The notes under the pieces were generated by a model that was given only the letters and a program-made list of their open reading frames with translations, was not told the DNA's origin and searched no databases. Position numbers and translations under genes: made by a program. Below are positions 8,820 through 17,563 of a DNA stretch of 64,000 bases, in pieces; the first letter of the stretch is position 1; every line of letters starts with the position of its first letter. Location of the stretch: the NCBI RefSeq assembly GCF_034652275.1, contig NZ_JAXIWG010000001.1:1116001-1180000 (forward strand). Reading direction: 5' to 3'. Origin of the DNA: Yoonia sp034652275. Lineage in GTDB: Bacteria > Pseudomonadota > Alphaproteobacteria > Rhodobacterales > Rhodobacteraceae.

Positions 8820-9818
8820 TTACCATGCGGCGCGGATAGACCGCAGGTTTACCGTCGTGCCTTGCTGGCAGAACGACATTTCGGCCACCTCGCCGGTGAT
8901 GCGCACGCGGTCACCGGCCTGGAAACCGCCCGTCTGGCCGGTGATCGTGTAAAGCCGTCCGTCATCGCCACGCAGCGCGGTGCAGGTGACACCCTCGCGG
9001 GTGATCGTGCCTGTCAGGTCGACGGCGGCGGGTGCCGTGCTATCGCGCAACACGATCTGCGAGGCCGAGATCGTGATACCCTGCTGGCAGATCGACGCGG
9101 CGGCGCGTGTGCCTGTGACCTCGACCCTGTCGCCGGGGCGCAGCGGACGGGTGGCGCTGCCAGCAAAGGTATAAAGCCGCCCGTCGTCGCCGCGGAAGGC
9201 CTGACAGGTGACACCTTCGTTCGTCACCGTGCCTGTCACGCGCAGCACGTCGGGCACGACTGGCGCTACCGGTTGATGCGGACGCACCCCGACCGAGGAG
9301 GGCACCCGCAGCACCATGCCCGAAAAGATCAGGTTGGGATCACGCACACCGGGATTTGCGGCGCGCAACTGTGCTGGCGTCACCCCGCAGCGCCGTGCGA
9401 TGCCGCTGAACGTATCGCCCGGGCGGACCTGCACGGTCGCACCGCAGCGCGAAAACGCACCCTGCCCCCACTGGCTTGGCACAGGTGTCAGTGCAGGAGG
9501 GCGGTGGACAGGCGCCACGGGATTGCGCCCCGGCATCCACACAAGCTGCCCCACGAAAAGCCGGTTCGGCTGCGTGATCTCGGGGTTGGCGGCAAGCAGG
9601 GCAGGCACGGTCGTGTCGCAGGCGGTGGCCACGCGCAGCAGCGTGTCTCCGGGCGTGATCCTGATCGCATCACCGCAGGCGGGGTTGGTGGCACTGGCCA
9701 TCGGGGCAAAGGCAAAGACCCCTGCGGCCAAGGTAGCCATCCCCAGTATCTGCGGCAGACGAGGGGCGCACCGCTTGACGAATGCGCTGTTGGAAAAACC
9801 GGCTTTGAGCATGATCAT
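8820..9818 (-). CDS. Secreted protein with two LysM domains and two tandem repeats
   Basis: A protein of about 332 aa with a signal peptide ending near MASA. Two LysM peptidoglycan-binding domains follow at about residues 52-96 (ITPGDTLLRVATACDTTVPALLAANPEI) and 128-173 (VRPGDTFSGIARRCGVTPAQLRAANPG). Two related units of about 64 residues follow, near 192-255 and 266-329. Each contains the core G(V)TC-A-RGDDGRLYT-x-G, a GDRV(E/R)(V/I)TG strand and SxCQQG, reminiscent of small OB-like domains. Two in-frame ATGs lie at 9818 and 9812 behind AGAAGG; the spacing suits 9812 slightly better. The likely role is a periplasmic or cell-wall bound scaffold. It converges with the Slam-like gene, with three bases between the stops. 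Confidence 0.8.
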   Translation of the reverse strand: MIMLKAGFSNSAFVKRCAPRLPQILGMATLAAGVFAFAPMASATNPACGDAIRITPGDTLLRVATACDTTVPALLAANPEITQPNRLFVGQLVWMPGRNPVAPVHRPPALTPVPSQWGQGAFSRCGATVQVRPGDTFSGIARRCGVTPAQLRAANPGVRDPNLIFSGMVLRVPSSVGVRPHQPVAPVVPDVLRVTGTVTNEGVTCQAFRGDDGRLYTFAGSATRPLRPGDRVEVTGTRAAASICQQGITISASQIVLRDSTAPAAVDLTGTITREGVTCTALRGDDGRLYTITGQTGGFQAGDRVRITGEVAEMSFCQQGTTVNLRSIRAAW

Positions 9819-9949
9819 TGACCTTCTTGCAGACACCCAGAACGGGATCGCCTGATTGCTGGCAGCGGCGATCCTCTTTGCAGGATGATGCAATGCCAAG
9901 GTCACAAGGTCGGGCAATATCAGCCCGTCGCTAGCCGATAACAACCGCC

Positions 9950-10744
9950 CTAGTCGATCATCTGCGTCGCAAGCCGCGTGTCGAGCAATTCGTCTTCGAC
10001 CAGCACATAGATTTCGGCGGGCGGTGTGGACAGCCCGTACACCATGACGCCCGGATCGATCCCCATATCGATCAGATAGCGCATGGTTTCCCCCTGCCCC
10101 CGCTGGATATTCTCGACCGCGAAGAACACAGGCATATAGCCGGGCGTTTCGTAGTAATGCTGGTGCAGGCCGACCGCGCCTGTGGCTGACACCCGCCGTT
10201 CGACACCGCCCGCCAGCATATAGGGACAGGCCGAAAGGCAGGCCATGCCGGGCAGGATCACCGTATTCAGCGCTTGCGCGCGCAGGGCCGCACCGATCTG
10301 CAAGGCTGCGTCCACACTGCCGCCGGGGCTGTTGATCGCGACCGTTTCGGGCACGGTATCGAGCGTATCCAGATAAGCGGTGAACCTTTCGGCATCATCG
10401 GGTTCTATCGCGCCGTTCATCATCAAGATCGCCCCGATCTCTGGATCGTCGCGCAGGCTGAATTCAAGCCGCAGCGGCAAGTTGTCGGGCAGGCTGATCC
10501 GCGGGTCTGCACCGGGGTTTGTAAAGCGCGGCACAGCCTCGCGCGGGTCATAGCGGCGGGTCTGGTCGCCGGGGGCGACGGGGCCGGTCGGCACGGGCGG
10601 GTTGCCTGCAAGATCGAACTGCCAGCGCGTACCCAGATCGCTGGCGATCAGGAAACCGGCAATGACGATCTGCAGGATGAAGACCAGCTTTACCCCCCGT
10701 CCGATCGTGAACCCGCCTTCTTTTTGCAGCGCGGGTTCGGTCAT
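9950..10744 (-). CDS. Membrane-anchored ClpP-like periplasmic serine protease
   Basis: A 264-aa protein of the ClpP/crotonase-like type found in predicted periplasmic proteins (COG3904 type). One membrane helix at residues 19-37 is followed by a linker and the protease fold. It shows INSPGGSVDAALQIG at 138-151 (oxyanion strand) and CLSACPYMLAGG around the candidate nucleophile Ser171, with His194 or His196 in GLHQHYY as the candidate base. It overlaps the upstream gene by ATGA (10741-10744), so it is co-translated with the coiled-coil membrane protein. That partner could be its substrate, its regulator or an assembly platform. The substrate is unknown. Confidence 0.75.
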   Translation of the reverse strand: MTEPALQKEGGFTIGRGVKLVFILQIVIAGFLIASDLGTRWQFDLAGNPPVPTGPVAPGDQTRRYDPREAVPRFTNPGADPRISLPDNLPLRLEFSLRDDPEIGAILMMNGAIEPDDAERFTAYLDTLDTVPETVAINSPGGSVDAALQIGAALRAQALNTVILPGMACLSACPYMLAGGVERRVSATGAVGLHQHYYETPGYMPVFFAVENIQRGQGETMRYLIDMGIDPGVMVYGLSTPPAEIYVLVEDELLDTRLATQMID

Positions 10745-12045
10745 TCGGCCGCCGTCTTGTGCGGTTTCAGGACCGGTGGCTCATCGCGCACGCGCCGCAA
10801 CATTTCGGCATCGGCATCGCCCATCGACGCCTCGACATCCTTCATCGCGCTGATCGCGGCTTTCAGGTCGGCCAAGGTCAGCGTTTCCTCGATGCTCAGC
10901 CCGTCGCGACCGTTGCGGATTGCCGCTTGGGTGATGGCAAGAATAAAGACCAGCACACCCGGCAAGAGGTCAATGGCAATGGCCCCCGCCCAAGAAGGCG
11001 CGAAATTGCCCGCATAGCGGATCACGGCATCGGCGCGCGAAATCGGGTTGTAGGCCGTTTCCTGCGGCGGCTCCAGCGCCAGCACCTCGGCGGCGGCCTG
11101 CCCCAATGTCTGGCTGCGTTGGTCGAGCGCGTCAAGCACCGACCCGATGGTCGAGCTTTGGGCGTCGCGGATCGTGGCGGTCCGTCCGTCAAGTTCGGGC
11201 AGCACGACAGATGCAGGCAGATCAGCCGCCGCACGCGCCACAAGCAAAGCCACCGAATACTGGTTGAGGTTGGAAATCACCCCCGCCAGCCGCACGCTTT
11301 CCTCGGAAAACGCGACCGATCGCTGATCGACTGGCCCCGGCGCAACCGTCAGGCTGCGCATCCGGCCAAGCATGGCGTTGCCCTGTTCATAGGCCGCTTC
11401 GATCAGCGGTTGCTGTTCACCAATCTGGGTCTCGAGGCTTTGCAGTTCCTCGGTCTTCTGGCGCAGGACGCGGTAGACCGCCCCCTCGCCCGCCGTGCCC
11501 GACAATTCGCCGGACCTTTCCTGTTCGGCCAGCGCCTCGAACGCCTCGCGCGCGCGGCGGACCTCCTGACGCAGGGCTTGGGCGGACAATGCGATGTTAT
11601 GCGCCTGTTCCAGTGAGGTCTGGTAGTCGCGCACCGTGGTGTCCAGATGCTGTTCCACGGCCGCTGATCCTGCAAGGGCGGCTGCGTTCAGCCAGCTTGA
11701 CATCGCGATGATCGCAAGGCTGCCCACGATCATCATCACCGTCAGCCCGATATAGCCCGCCGCGTTGCGCATCGCGGGCAAAAGCCGCAGCATGTAGCTC
11801 CAGAACACGAATATCCCGACCGAGACGGCGACTGAATAGGCAACGGCCGCGAAAAAGCTCATCGCGCCGGTGTCCTCCAGCAGCGAGGACACACCAAGAT
11901 AGGTATAAATGCCCGAGGCGATGGCAAGGATGCCCAAAGCTGCCGGCGTGAACGTATCCAGCCAGAGAATATGCGCCTCAAGCTCCTTGGCGGTGCGCAA
12001 TCCTTTAGTTTCAGCCGCAGTCAGGCGCCGGTTCTGGTCTGTCAT
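10741..12045 (-). CDS. Four-helix membrane protein with long coiled-coil periplasmic domain, unknown function
   Basis: I do not recognise a named family in this 434-aa protein. Predicted membrane segments lie near residues 34-52, 63-83, 96-117 and 364-384. The 240 residues between the third and fourth are highly helical with heptad-like spacing (DYQTSLEQAHNIALSAQALRQ, then VLRQKTEELQSLETQIGEQQ). A short acidic cytoplasmic tail ends the protein. The ATG at 12045 has AAGAGGAG upstream at proper spacing. The ClpP-like protease gene overlaps its stop by ATGA, so the two proteins probably work together at the inner membrane. Confidence 0.65.
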   Translation of the reverse strand: MTDQNRRLTAAETKGLRTAKELEAHILWLDTFTPAALGILAIASGIYTYLGVSSLLEDTGAMSFFAAVAYSVAVSVGIFVFWSYMLRLLPAMRNAAGYIGLTVMMIVGSLAIIAMSSWLNAAALAGSAAVEQHLDTTVRDYQTSLEQAHNIALSAQALRQEVRRAREAFEALAEQERSGELSGTAGEGAVYRVLRQKTEELQSLETQIGEQQPLIEAAYEQGNAMLGRMRSLTVAPGPVDQRSVAFSEESVRLAGVISNLNQYSVALLVARAAADLPASVVLPELDGRTATIRDAQSSTIGSVLDALDQRSQTLGQAAAEVLALEPPQETAYNPISRADAVIRYAGNFAPSWAGAIAIDLLPGVLVFILAITQAAIRNGRDGLSIEETLTLADLKAAISAMKDVEASMGDADAEMLRRVRDEPPVLKPHKTAAE

Positions 12046-12212
12046 GCATCGCTCCTCTTGCGGTCGTGTTGGTATCATTAACCAAGTCCGGCCGGTCTTC
12101 CTATCCTGATCCGTTCAATTCCGCGGCACGGCATGGCCGGTCCAAAACCACGCGACAAACGTTGCCGCCTGCATTAGCCTTGCTACGGCGGGACCCAAGG
12201 CGGAACAGGCAG

Positions 12213-13280
12213 ATGCAAAATGACCCCACCACCATCCCCGACCAGATGCTGGCGATCGTCACCACGGGAACCGGCGGATATGAGACACTTGCCTACAAAC
12301 ACGTTCCGACGCCGGTTCCGGGGCCGGAGGACGTGCTGGTCAGGGTGCGTGCAGCGGGCGTGAACACCACAGACATCAACACGCGGCTTGGTTGGTATGC
12401 CGCGTCCGTCGATCAGGCAACCTCCGAGACGCGCGCCAAAGATGGGCAAAACGGCGGCTGGAAGAACGCCACACCCTTTCCGCTGATCCAAGGCGCGGAT
12501 TGCTGCGGCGAGGTCGTCGCGGGTGACGCCGCACTGATCGGGCAGCGCGTTCTTGTCAGGCCCTGCATGCGCGAAAACGGCTTTGACCGCATGGACACGG
12601 TCTGGCTTGGCACGGATTTTGACGGCGCCTTCGCGCAATATGTGAAGGTGCCGCAAACCGAGGTCTTTGCGGTCCAAACTGACTGGAGCGATGCCGAACT
12701 TGCCACAATCCCCTGCGCCTATGGCACGGCCGAGAACATGATCCACCGCGCTTGTGTCACTGCGGGGATGCGGGTTCTGGTGCCGGGCGCGTCAGGGGGC
12801 GTGGGATCGGCGCTGGTCCAGCTGCTCAAGCGGCGGCGGGCGGAGGTCATCGCGGTGACAGGTGCGGCCAAGATCGACGCTGTTCGCAGCCTAGGCGCAG
12901 ACCGCGTACTGACGCGCGACACGGACCTGTTGGCATCGCTTGGCGCTGAAGCGATCGACGTTGTGATCGACAATGTGGGCGGCGCAGACTTTGGCACGAT
13001 GCTGCAACTTTTGCGACGCGGAGGGCGCTATGTGACCTCGGGGGCCATCGCAGGGCCGATTGTGCGCCTTGATCTACGGGTCATGTATCTGAAAGACATC
13101 ACGCTAATCGGCTGCACGGCGTGGGACGCGCCGGTTTTTCCCGACCTGATTTCCTATATCGAACGGGGCGAAATCCGCCCCTTGCTGGCCGCCACCTATC
13201 CGCTGCACCGCATCGCGGATGCGCAAAAGGCCTTTCTGGAAAAGCGGCATGTCGGAAAGATCGTACTCGTCCAGCCGTGA
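12213..13280 (+). CDS. Zinc-free MDR-family oxidoreductase (quinone reductase-like)
   Basis: A 355-aa NAD(P)H-dependent medium-chain oxidoreductase. The N-terminal GroES-like domain includes VLVRVRAAGVNTTDIN. The Rossmann fold carries the nucleotide-binding stretch VLVPGASGGVGSALVQLL and then GADRVLTRD. The four-cysteine structural zinc lobe of alcohol dehydrogenases is not evident, which favours a quinone/enoyl reductase-like enzyme. An insertion near residues 60-85 (SETRAKDGQNGGWKNATPF) is a feature of one subgroup of this family. The ATG at 12213 gives the expected N-terminus. The substrate cannot be told. It is divergent from the membrane protein starting at 12045, with a shared intergenic region of about 170 bases. 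Confidence 0.85.
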   Translation: MQNDPTTIPDQMLAIVTTGTGGYETLAYKHVPTPVPGPEDVLVRVRAAGVNTTDINTRLGWYAASVDQATSETRAKDGQNGGWKNATPFPLIQGADCCGEVVAGDAALIGQRVLVRPCMRENGFDRMDTVWLGTDFDGAFAQYVKVPQTEVFAVQTDWSDAELATIPCAYGTAENMIHRACVTAGMRVLVPGASGGVGSALVQLLKRRRAEVIAVTGAAKIDAVRSLGADRVLTRDTDLLASLGAEAIDVVIDNVGGADFGTMLQLLRRGGRYVTSGAIAGPIVRLDLRVMYLKDITLIGCTAWDAPVFPDLISYIERGEIRPLLAATYPLHRIADAQKAFLEKRHVGKIVLVQP

Positions 13281-13411
13281 CGCACATCCTGGCTGGCAGG
13301 CATCATCCACGCTATGACTGAACCCGCTTTCAATCGGCAAAGCGGCTTGTGTGCATGGCATTTCGATGGTCTTTCTGGGGCGCGGTTGCTTGGGGCTGGG
13401 ACGGGAAAGGT

Positions 13412-15073
13412 ATGATTTTATCAGCAGAACGACAGCGCCGGGCGCGCATGTTCGGGATGCCCTCTGCGGTGGGGCTTCTGGTGGCCGCCACGCTGTTTGG
13501 CCTGTCGGTCAGTCCTTCGATGGTGCCGCGCGGACCTGAATTGCAAGGGGTGCTGGGCGGCGTTGTCGCAGCCATCGGGTATTGCCTGTGGTGGGCGGCA
13601 TCCAGCATCGCGGCCTGGCTGGGCCTGTCCTTGCGCGCTCCCCTGCCGCGCTGGGGGCATTGGTTGATCGTCTTTGCAGCCGTGCTTGTCACCGCCATCT
13701 GCGCGGTCAAGGCCGTCGACTGGCAAAGCTCGATCCATAGGGCTTGGGGCCTGCCTCCCATCGAGGCCTCTGCCCCCTTGCGGATCATCCTGATTGCAGC
13801 TGCGATTTTTGTGTTCTTCCTCTTTGCCGGACGTCTGTTCGCGGGCGTCGCGGCACTTTTGCAGCGCCGCAGCCAGCGGGTTCTTCCGCCGCGCGTGGCC
13901 CGCGGCTTGGGTGTCGGCGCGGCCATCCTTCTGTTTGCGGCATTTATCGACGGCGTCGCCTTGCGCGGCGTGCTGCGGGTGATCGACAACGGCGCGCGTC
14001 TTGCGGATGCCGTTATTCCGCCAGATGCGGGTCCTCCAGCATCAGCCTTTGTCAGCGGTGGTCCGGCCTCATCGCTGGACTGGCAGGATCTGGGCCGATG
14101 GGGCCGGAGTTTCGTGGCGTCGGGGCCAGCCGCGGACGAGATTGCTGCCTTCTGGGGCAGTCCTGCACTGGACCCGATCCGCATCTATGTCGGGCTGAAC
14201 GCGGCCGACACGCCCGAGGCGCGCGCGCTGCTGGCATTCGACGAACTGCGCAGACTTGGCGGGTTTGACCGGTCCGTACTGGTGATCGCGATGCCGACGG
14301 GGTCAGGCTGGCTTGATCCGGGCGGCATGGACACGCTGGATTACATCACGCGCGGCGATGTCGCGACCGTTTCCGTGCAGTATTCCTATCTGCCAAGCCC
14401 CGTGTCCGTCGTGGTCGATCCGGCACAAGGTGTCGCCGAGGCGCAAGCCCTCTTCGACCTTGTCTATCGCCACTGGACCGGCTTGCCGCCCCGAACGCGG
14501 CCACGGCTTTATCTGCACGGGCTGAGCCTTGGGGCGTTTTTATCGCAGGAAACCGTGCCGCTGCTGGACCTTTATGCCGACCCGATTGCGGGGGCGCTCT
14601 GGACCGGGTCCCCTTATCTGAGCGAGCTGTGGCAGATGGTGCAGGCGCGGCGCAATGCGGGCAGTCCCGCCTGGCGGCCCCGCTTTGGGAACGGGTCCCT
14701 GATCCGCACGATGAACCAGACCGGCGGGCTTGACAGCTTTGATGCCGGTTGGGGGCCGATGCGGTTCGTGTTTTTGCAATACGGCAGCGACCCGATCGTC
14801 TTTTTCGACTGGTCACTGGCATGGAACCGGCCTGACTGGCTGGCCGAGGACCGCGCGCCGGACCTGTCCCCACAGATGCAATGGATACCACTGGTGACGT
14901 TGTTTCAGGTCGGGATGGATATGGCCGTGGCATTGGGCACGCTGGGCTACGGGCACGATTATGTGGCGCGCCACTATATTCACGCTTGGGCCGAAACGCT
15001 TGCGCCGGACGGCTGGACGCAGGCCGACGAAGACCGCCTGATCGCGCATCTGTCCGCGCTGGTGCCGCGCTAG
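13412..15073 (+). CDS. Membrane alpha/beta-hydrolase (Abhydrolase_9 type)
   Basis: A 553-aa integral membrane protein. The N-terminal half has about four to five membrane helices (from GLLVAATLFGLSVSPSMVP to VGAAILLFAAFIDGVALRG). The C-terminal half is an alpha/beta-hydrolase whose nucleophile elbow is HGLSLGAF with Ser372. This is the layout of the predicted-membrane hydrolase family known as Abhydrolase_9_N plus Abhydrolase_9 (COG4425). I chose the ATG at 13412 because GGGAAAGG precedes it and the helix-rich part follows at once. It probably acts on a lipid or ester at the membrane; members of the family are largely uncharacterised. Confidence 0.82.
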   Translation: MILSAERQRRARMFGMPSAVGLLVAATLFGLSVSPSMVPRGPELQGVLGGVVAAIGYCLWWAASSIAAWLGLSLRAPLPRWGHWLIVFAAVLVTAICAVKAVDWQSSIHRAWGLPPIEASAPLRIILIAAAIFVFFLFAGRLFAGVAALLQRRSQRVLPPRVARGLGVGAAILLFAAFIDGVALRGVLRVIDNGARLADAVIPPDAGPPASAFVSGGPASSLDWQDLGRWGRSFVASGPAADEIAAFWGSPALDPIRIYVGLNAADTPEARALLAFDELRRLGGFDRSVLVIAMPTGSGWLDPGGMDTLDYITRGDVATVSVQYSYLPSPVSVVVDPAQGVAEAQALFDLVYRHWTGLPPRTRPRLYLHGLSLGAFLSQETVPLLDLYADPIAGALWTGSPYLSELWQMVQARRNAGSPAWRPRFGNGSLIRTMNQTGGLDSFDAGWGPMRFVFLQYGSDPIVFFDWSLAWNRPDWLAEDRAPDLSPQMQWIPLVTLFQVGMDMAVALGTLGYGHDYVARHYIHAWAETLAPDGWTQADEDRLIAHLSALVPR

Positions 15074-15106
15074 GATACCACCGGTCTTGGCGCGGCTCAG
15101 GTGTGG

Positions 15107-15319
15107 CTAGTCGTCGAGCTCCGGATGCTTGCCTGTCTTGCGCAGCAAGATCGCTTTCATCTTTCTTACAATCCAGAACGGGTCAGGCATGACCGCCAGA
15201 ATGACAACCACTGCGATCAGCAGCATCGTTACCAGACCGACCGGCACCATCAGCACCACAAGCGTTCCGACGAAAACAACAACAAACCGCAGCGCGTAAG
15301 TGAAGACGAAAAAGTTCAT
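15107..15319 (-). CDS. Small two-helix membrane protein
   Basis: A 70-aa product with two strongly hydrophobic segments (FVVVFVGTLVVLMVPVGL and VTMLLIAVVVILAVM) and a basic tail (RKMKAILLRKTGKHPELDD). The composition is that of a real short membrane protein rather than a shadow. The ribosome site is weak (AATAAGCGAC before the ATG). Function unknown. Confidence 0.5.
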   Translation of the reverse strand: MNFFVFTYALRFVVVFVGTLVVLMVPVGLVTMLLIAVVVILAVMPDPFWIVRKMKAILLRKTGKHPELDD

Positions 15320-15599
15320 GTCGCTTATTCAACCGCGTTCTTGTTCGGATTGCGGCGGTGATGCTGCAATCCCGTGAATTTTAAGAACGGATCGTGATGC
15401 CACTTTATTCCCGACAAAGTGCAAAGCAGGTGAAATAAGCCCCGTTCAACGCAGGCGATATCGTCCGACGCCCCCCCGTCGGTCGTGCGCCAGTCAACCA
15501 TTGGGATGAATGCGGGCAATTAGACAGTCAGGACGATGGCAAAAGGCAGCACAGGCTGTCATCGCGTGCATTCATTTACAACCATGGATGGACGAACCT
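15320..15599. promoter_or_regulatory. Intergenic region upstream of the secreted-protein cluster
   Basis: About 280 bases between the divergent small membrane gene and the exported protein that starts at 15600. I see no convincing gene; it is presumed to hold the promoters for both directions. Confidence 0.35.
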
Positions 15600-16223
15600 A
15601 TGTCGAAGACGTCAAACAAGCTTATTTCATCGGCCGTGATGGCAGTGGTCTTGGCCGCTTCCGGTGCGGTGATCGTGACACCGCTTGCAAGCAGCGCAGC
15701 CTATGCGCAGGGCAATTCCGCTGGCAGGGGAAATTCCGATGAACGTGGTCGTGGCAACGACCGTGAAAGCAGGGCCGACGTGCGATCGGACGCGTCCGGC
15801 GCGTCCGAGACACGCGGACGCGGCGCGCTGGCATCCGAACTGAAAGGTTTTAACGCAGCCCATGCGAGCCCGCAGGCACTGGCCAATGCGTCGCCCGACA
15901 GCATGCCCGGACGCCTCGCCGCGTTCAGGAACGAGTATGGTGTGGTCTATGATGCGACTGTCGCACTCAACGATGCGACCAAAGCCGTCGAAGACTATCC
16001 TGCGTTTTCTTCGGACTTAGAAGAAGGCTCGGACGAATACCTTGCGGCATTGGCGCAATATGAATTGGACTTAGGCGTCTTGCAGACAGCCGTCAGCGAC
16101 GCGGAACGCGCATTGATCGATGCAAGCGTAGACTACACGGCGGCGTATGCGGCCTTGACGGATGGCGTGCAGCTTTCGGCTGAAGCGCAAGACGAGCTGT
16201 TGCGCCTGCTGGGTCTGCGTTGA
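15600..16223 (+). CDS. Exported low-complexity protein of Rhodobacterales type
   Basis: A protein of about 207 aa with a long signal peptide (VMAVVLAASGAVIVTPL.. to AYAQ). The mature protein starts with a disordered stretch rich in Gly, Arg, Asn, Ser and Asp (GNSAGRGNSDERGRGNDRES). It continues with a conserved-looking block, LASELKGFNAAHASPQALANASPDSMPGRLAAFRNEY, and a helical acidic C-terminus. I know this block only as a hypothetical protein type in roseobacters. The ATG at 15600 opens the signal peptide. It precedes a second exported low-complexity protein and a membrane-bound LuxR-type regulator on the same strand, which suggests a functional cluster. Confidence 0.75.
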   Translation: MSKTSNKLISSAVMAVVLAASGAVIVTPLASSAAYAQGNSAGRGNSDERGRGNDRESRADVRSDASGASETRGRGALASELKGFNAAHASPQALANASPDSMPGRLAAFRNEYGVVYDATVALNDATKAVEDYPAFSSDLEEGSDEYLAALAQYELDLGVLQTAVSDAERALIDASVDYTAAYAALTDGVQLSAEAQDELLRLLGLR

Positions 16224-16229
16224 CCGGAC

Positions 16230-16252
16230 GCGGGCCGGTGTTCCCGGCCCGC
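16230..16252 (+). terminator. GC-rich hairpin after the exported-protein gene
   Basis: Perfect 9-bp arms GCGGGCCGG and CCGGCCCGC around the loop TGTTC start six bases after the stop codon at 16223. There is no T-run, so termination efficiency is uncertain, but position and strength suit a terminator or a 3' stabiliser. Confidence 0.6.
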
Positions 16253-16442
16253 ACCACCCCGCGCCGACCGTCAAGGTCGGGCGAAACGGCCGCGCGAATC
16301 TTTCAACCTTTCGGATGAGACAGGTGGTTTCAGCCGGTGGTTTGATTGCACCCACCGACGTCCGATGCGAAACCGCGCTTAGCCGACCCGCTAACGGTTC
16401 ATGCAGTTTCGTTGCGCAAGCCAGACAGAGGAACAATCCAGT

Positions 16443-16946
16443 TTGAAAACCTTGTTCACTTTGACGGTCTGCGCCGCGGCTGCATGGACCACACCGGTTG
16501 TGGCACATTCAGTGAACGATCCCGCAAACGATGCCGGTTTCGCGGTGGTGCAGGCCCGCACACTGGACGACTTGTTGATTCAACTCCAGTCGGCAGGCTT
16601 TTCCATCGATGACATATCCCGCACTTTTCTGGGCAGGATCCGCGTTGTTGCAAGCAATGACACCACAATCCGAGAAGTCGTGATGAGCCGCACAACCGGT
16701 GAAATCTTTTCGGATATCAGCCGATCGCGCGCCCCCGGCCCCGCGCAAGCCGGCCAAGTGCTGCCAGACAACAGCGATGCGCGCGAGAACAGCAGCGCGG
16801 GCGGCGGTTCCCGTGAGACGGGTTCGGCTGCCAGCGGGGGCCGGTCCGACGGCAATGGCCGTTCCGACAACGCCTCCGGCAGATCCAATTCCGCAAGCGG
16901 AGCGCGCGACAACGGTGGTGCGGGCCGATCAAACAGGCCAGACTGA
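16443..16946 (+). CDS. Exported protein with PepSY-like core and Gly/Ser/Asn-rich tail
   Basis: About 167 aa. A TTG at 16443, nine bases after GAGGAA, gives the signal peptide MKTLFTLTVCAAAAWTTPVVAHS. An upstream ATG at 16401 lacks a ribosome site and would disrupt the leader. The folded part, roughly residues 30-85, reads LLIQLQSAGFSIDDISRTFLGRIRVVA..REVVMSRTTGEIFSD, similar in texture to PepSY/YpeB-like domains. The rest is a disordered tail rich in Gly, Ser, Asn, Asp and Arg (SDGNGRSDNASGRSNSASGA), like the first half of the preceding exported protein. Function unknown. Confidence 0.68.
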   Translation: MKTLFTLTVCAAAAWTTPVVAHSVNDPANDAGFAVVQARTLDDLLIQLQSAGFSIDDISRTFLGRIRVVASNDTTIREVVMSRTTGEIFSDISRSRAPGPAQAGQVLPDNSDARENSSAGGGSRETGSAASGGRSDGNGRSDNASGRSNSASGARDNGGAGRSNRPD

Positions 16947-17008
16947 ACGAAACGTCTGCGCAGGCCGTGACTTGGCGCGCGCCCAGATTCGGCTGACTGG
17001 ACTGAAAA

Positions 17009-17563
17009 ATGCTCAATCCCCGTATATTCACCAAATATACCGTCCTTCGCTTGGTGATCCTGGTTGTTCTGCAAAGTCTTTGTGCTGCATTCTTTGTCGT
17101 TGAGCTGCTGACAGAGGTGCTGGGCCTGCGGCATTGGGCCGTCAGCTGGGCGACGCGTGAATTTCTTCAAATCGGCGCAAGTGTCGGACTAGTGCTTGGC
17201 GCAGTCGCCTCGATCACATTGCTGCGCCAGACCCTGCGCCGTGTCGACACTGTGGAACAGCAGGTCAAGGTGGCATCAGGCCAGTTCGTCGATGTCCTGC
17301 AGGACCAGTTCGACGCCTGGGACCTGAGCCCGGCCGAACGCGAAGTGGCGCTGTTCGCGGTCAGAGGCTATTCGAACGCCGAAATCGCCAAGGCCCGCGG
17401 CAAGAGCGAGGCGACGATCAAATCGCAGCTAAACGCGATCTTTCGCAAGGCGGATGTTCCGGGCCGCACGGCGCTTGTTTGCCATTTCATCGATGTTGTG
17501 CTTGAAAACATGCCTGATCAAGCGCCAAAAGGCGGACCTGACGAAGACCACGTCGGGCAATAG
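17009..17563 (+). CDS. Membrane-anchored LuxR-type transcriptional regulator
   Basis: A 184-aa protein with two N-terminal membrane helices (LRLVILVVLQSLCAAFFVVELL at about 13-35 and LQIGASVGLVLGAVASITLL at about 53-72). A short linker leads to a GerE/LuxR helix-turn-helix at about 105-165: LSPAEREVALFAVRGYSNAEIAKARGKSEATIKSQLNAIFRKA. There is no autoinducer-binding or receiver domain. It could sense the membrane or envelope directly, and the two exported proteins just upstream on the same strand are plausible targets or ligands. The ATG at 17009 has only a weak ribosome site. Confidence 0.82.
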   Translation: MLNPRIFTKYTVLRLVILVVLQSLCAAFFVVELLTEVLGLRHWAVSWATREFLQIGASVGLVLGAVASITLLRQTLRRVDTVEQQVKVASGQFVDVLQDQFDAWDLSPAEREVALFAVRGYSNAEIAKARGKSEATIKSQLNAIFRKADVPGRTALVCHFIDVVLENMPDQAPKGGPDEDHVGQ

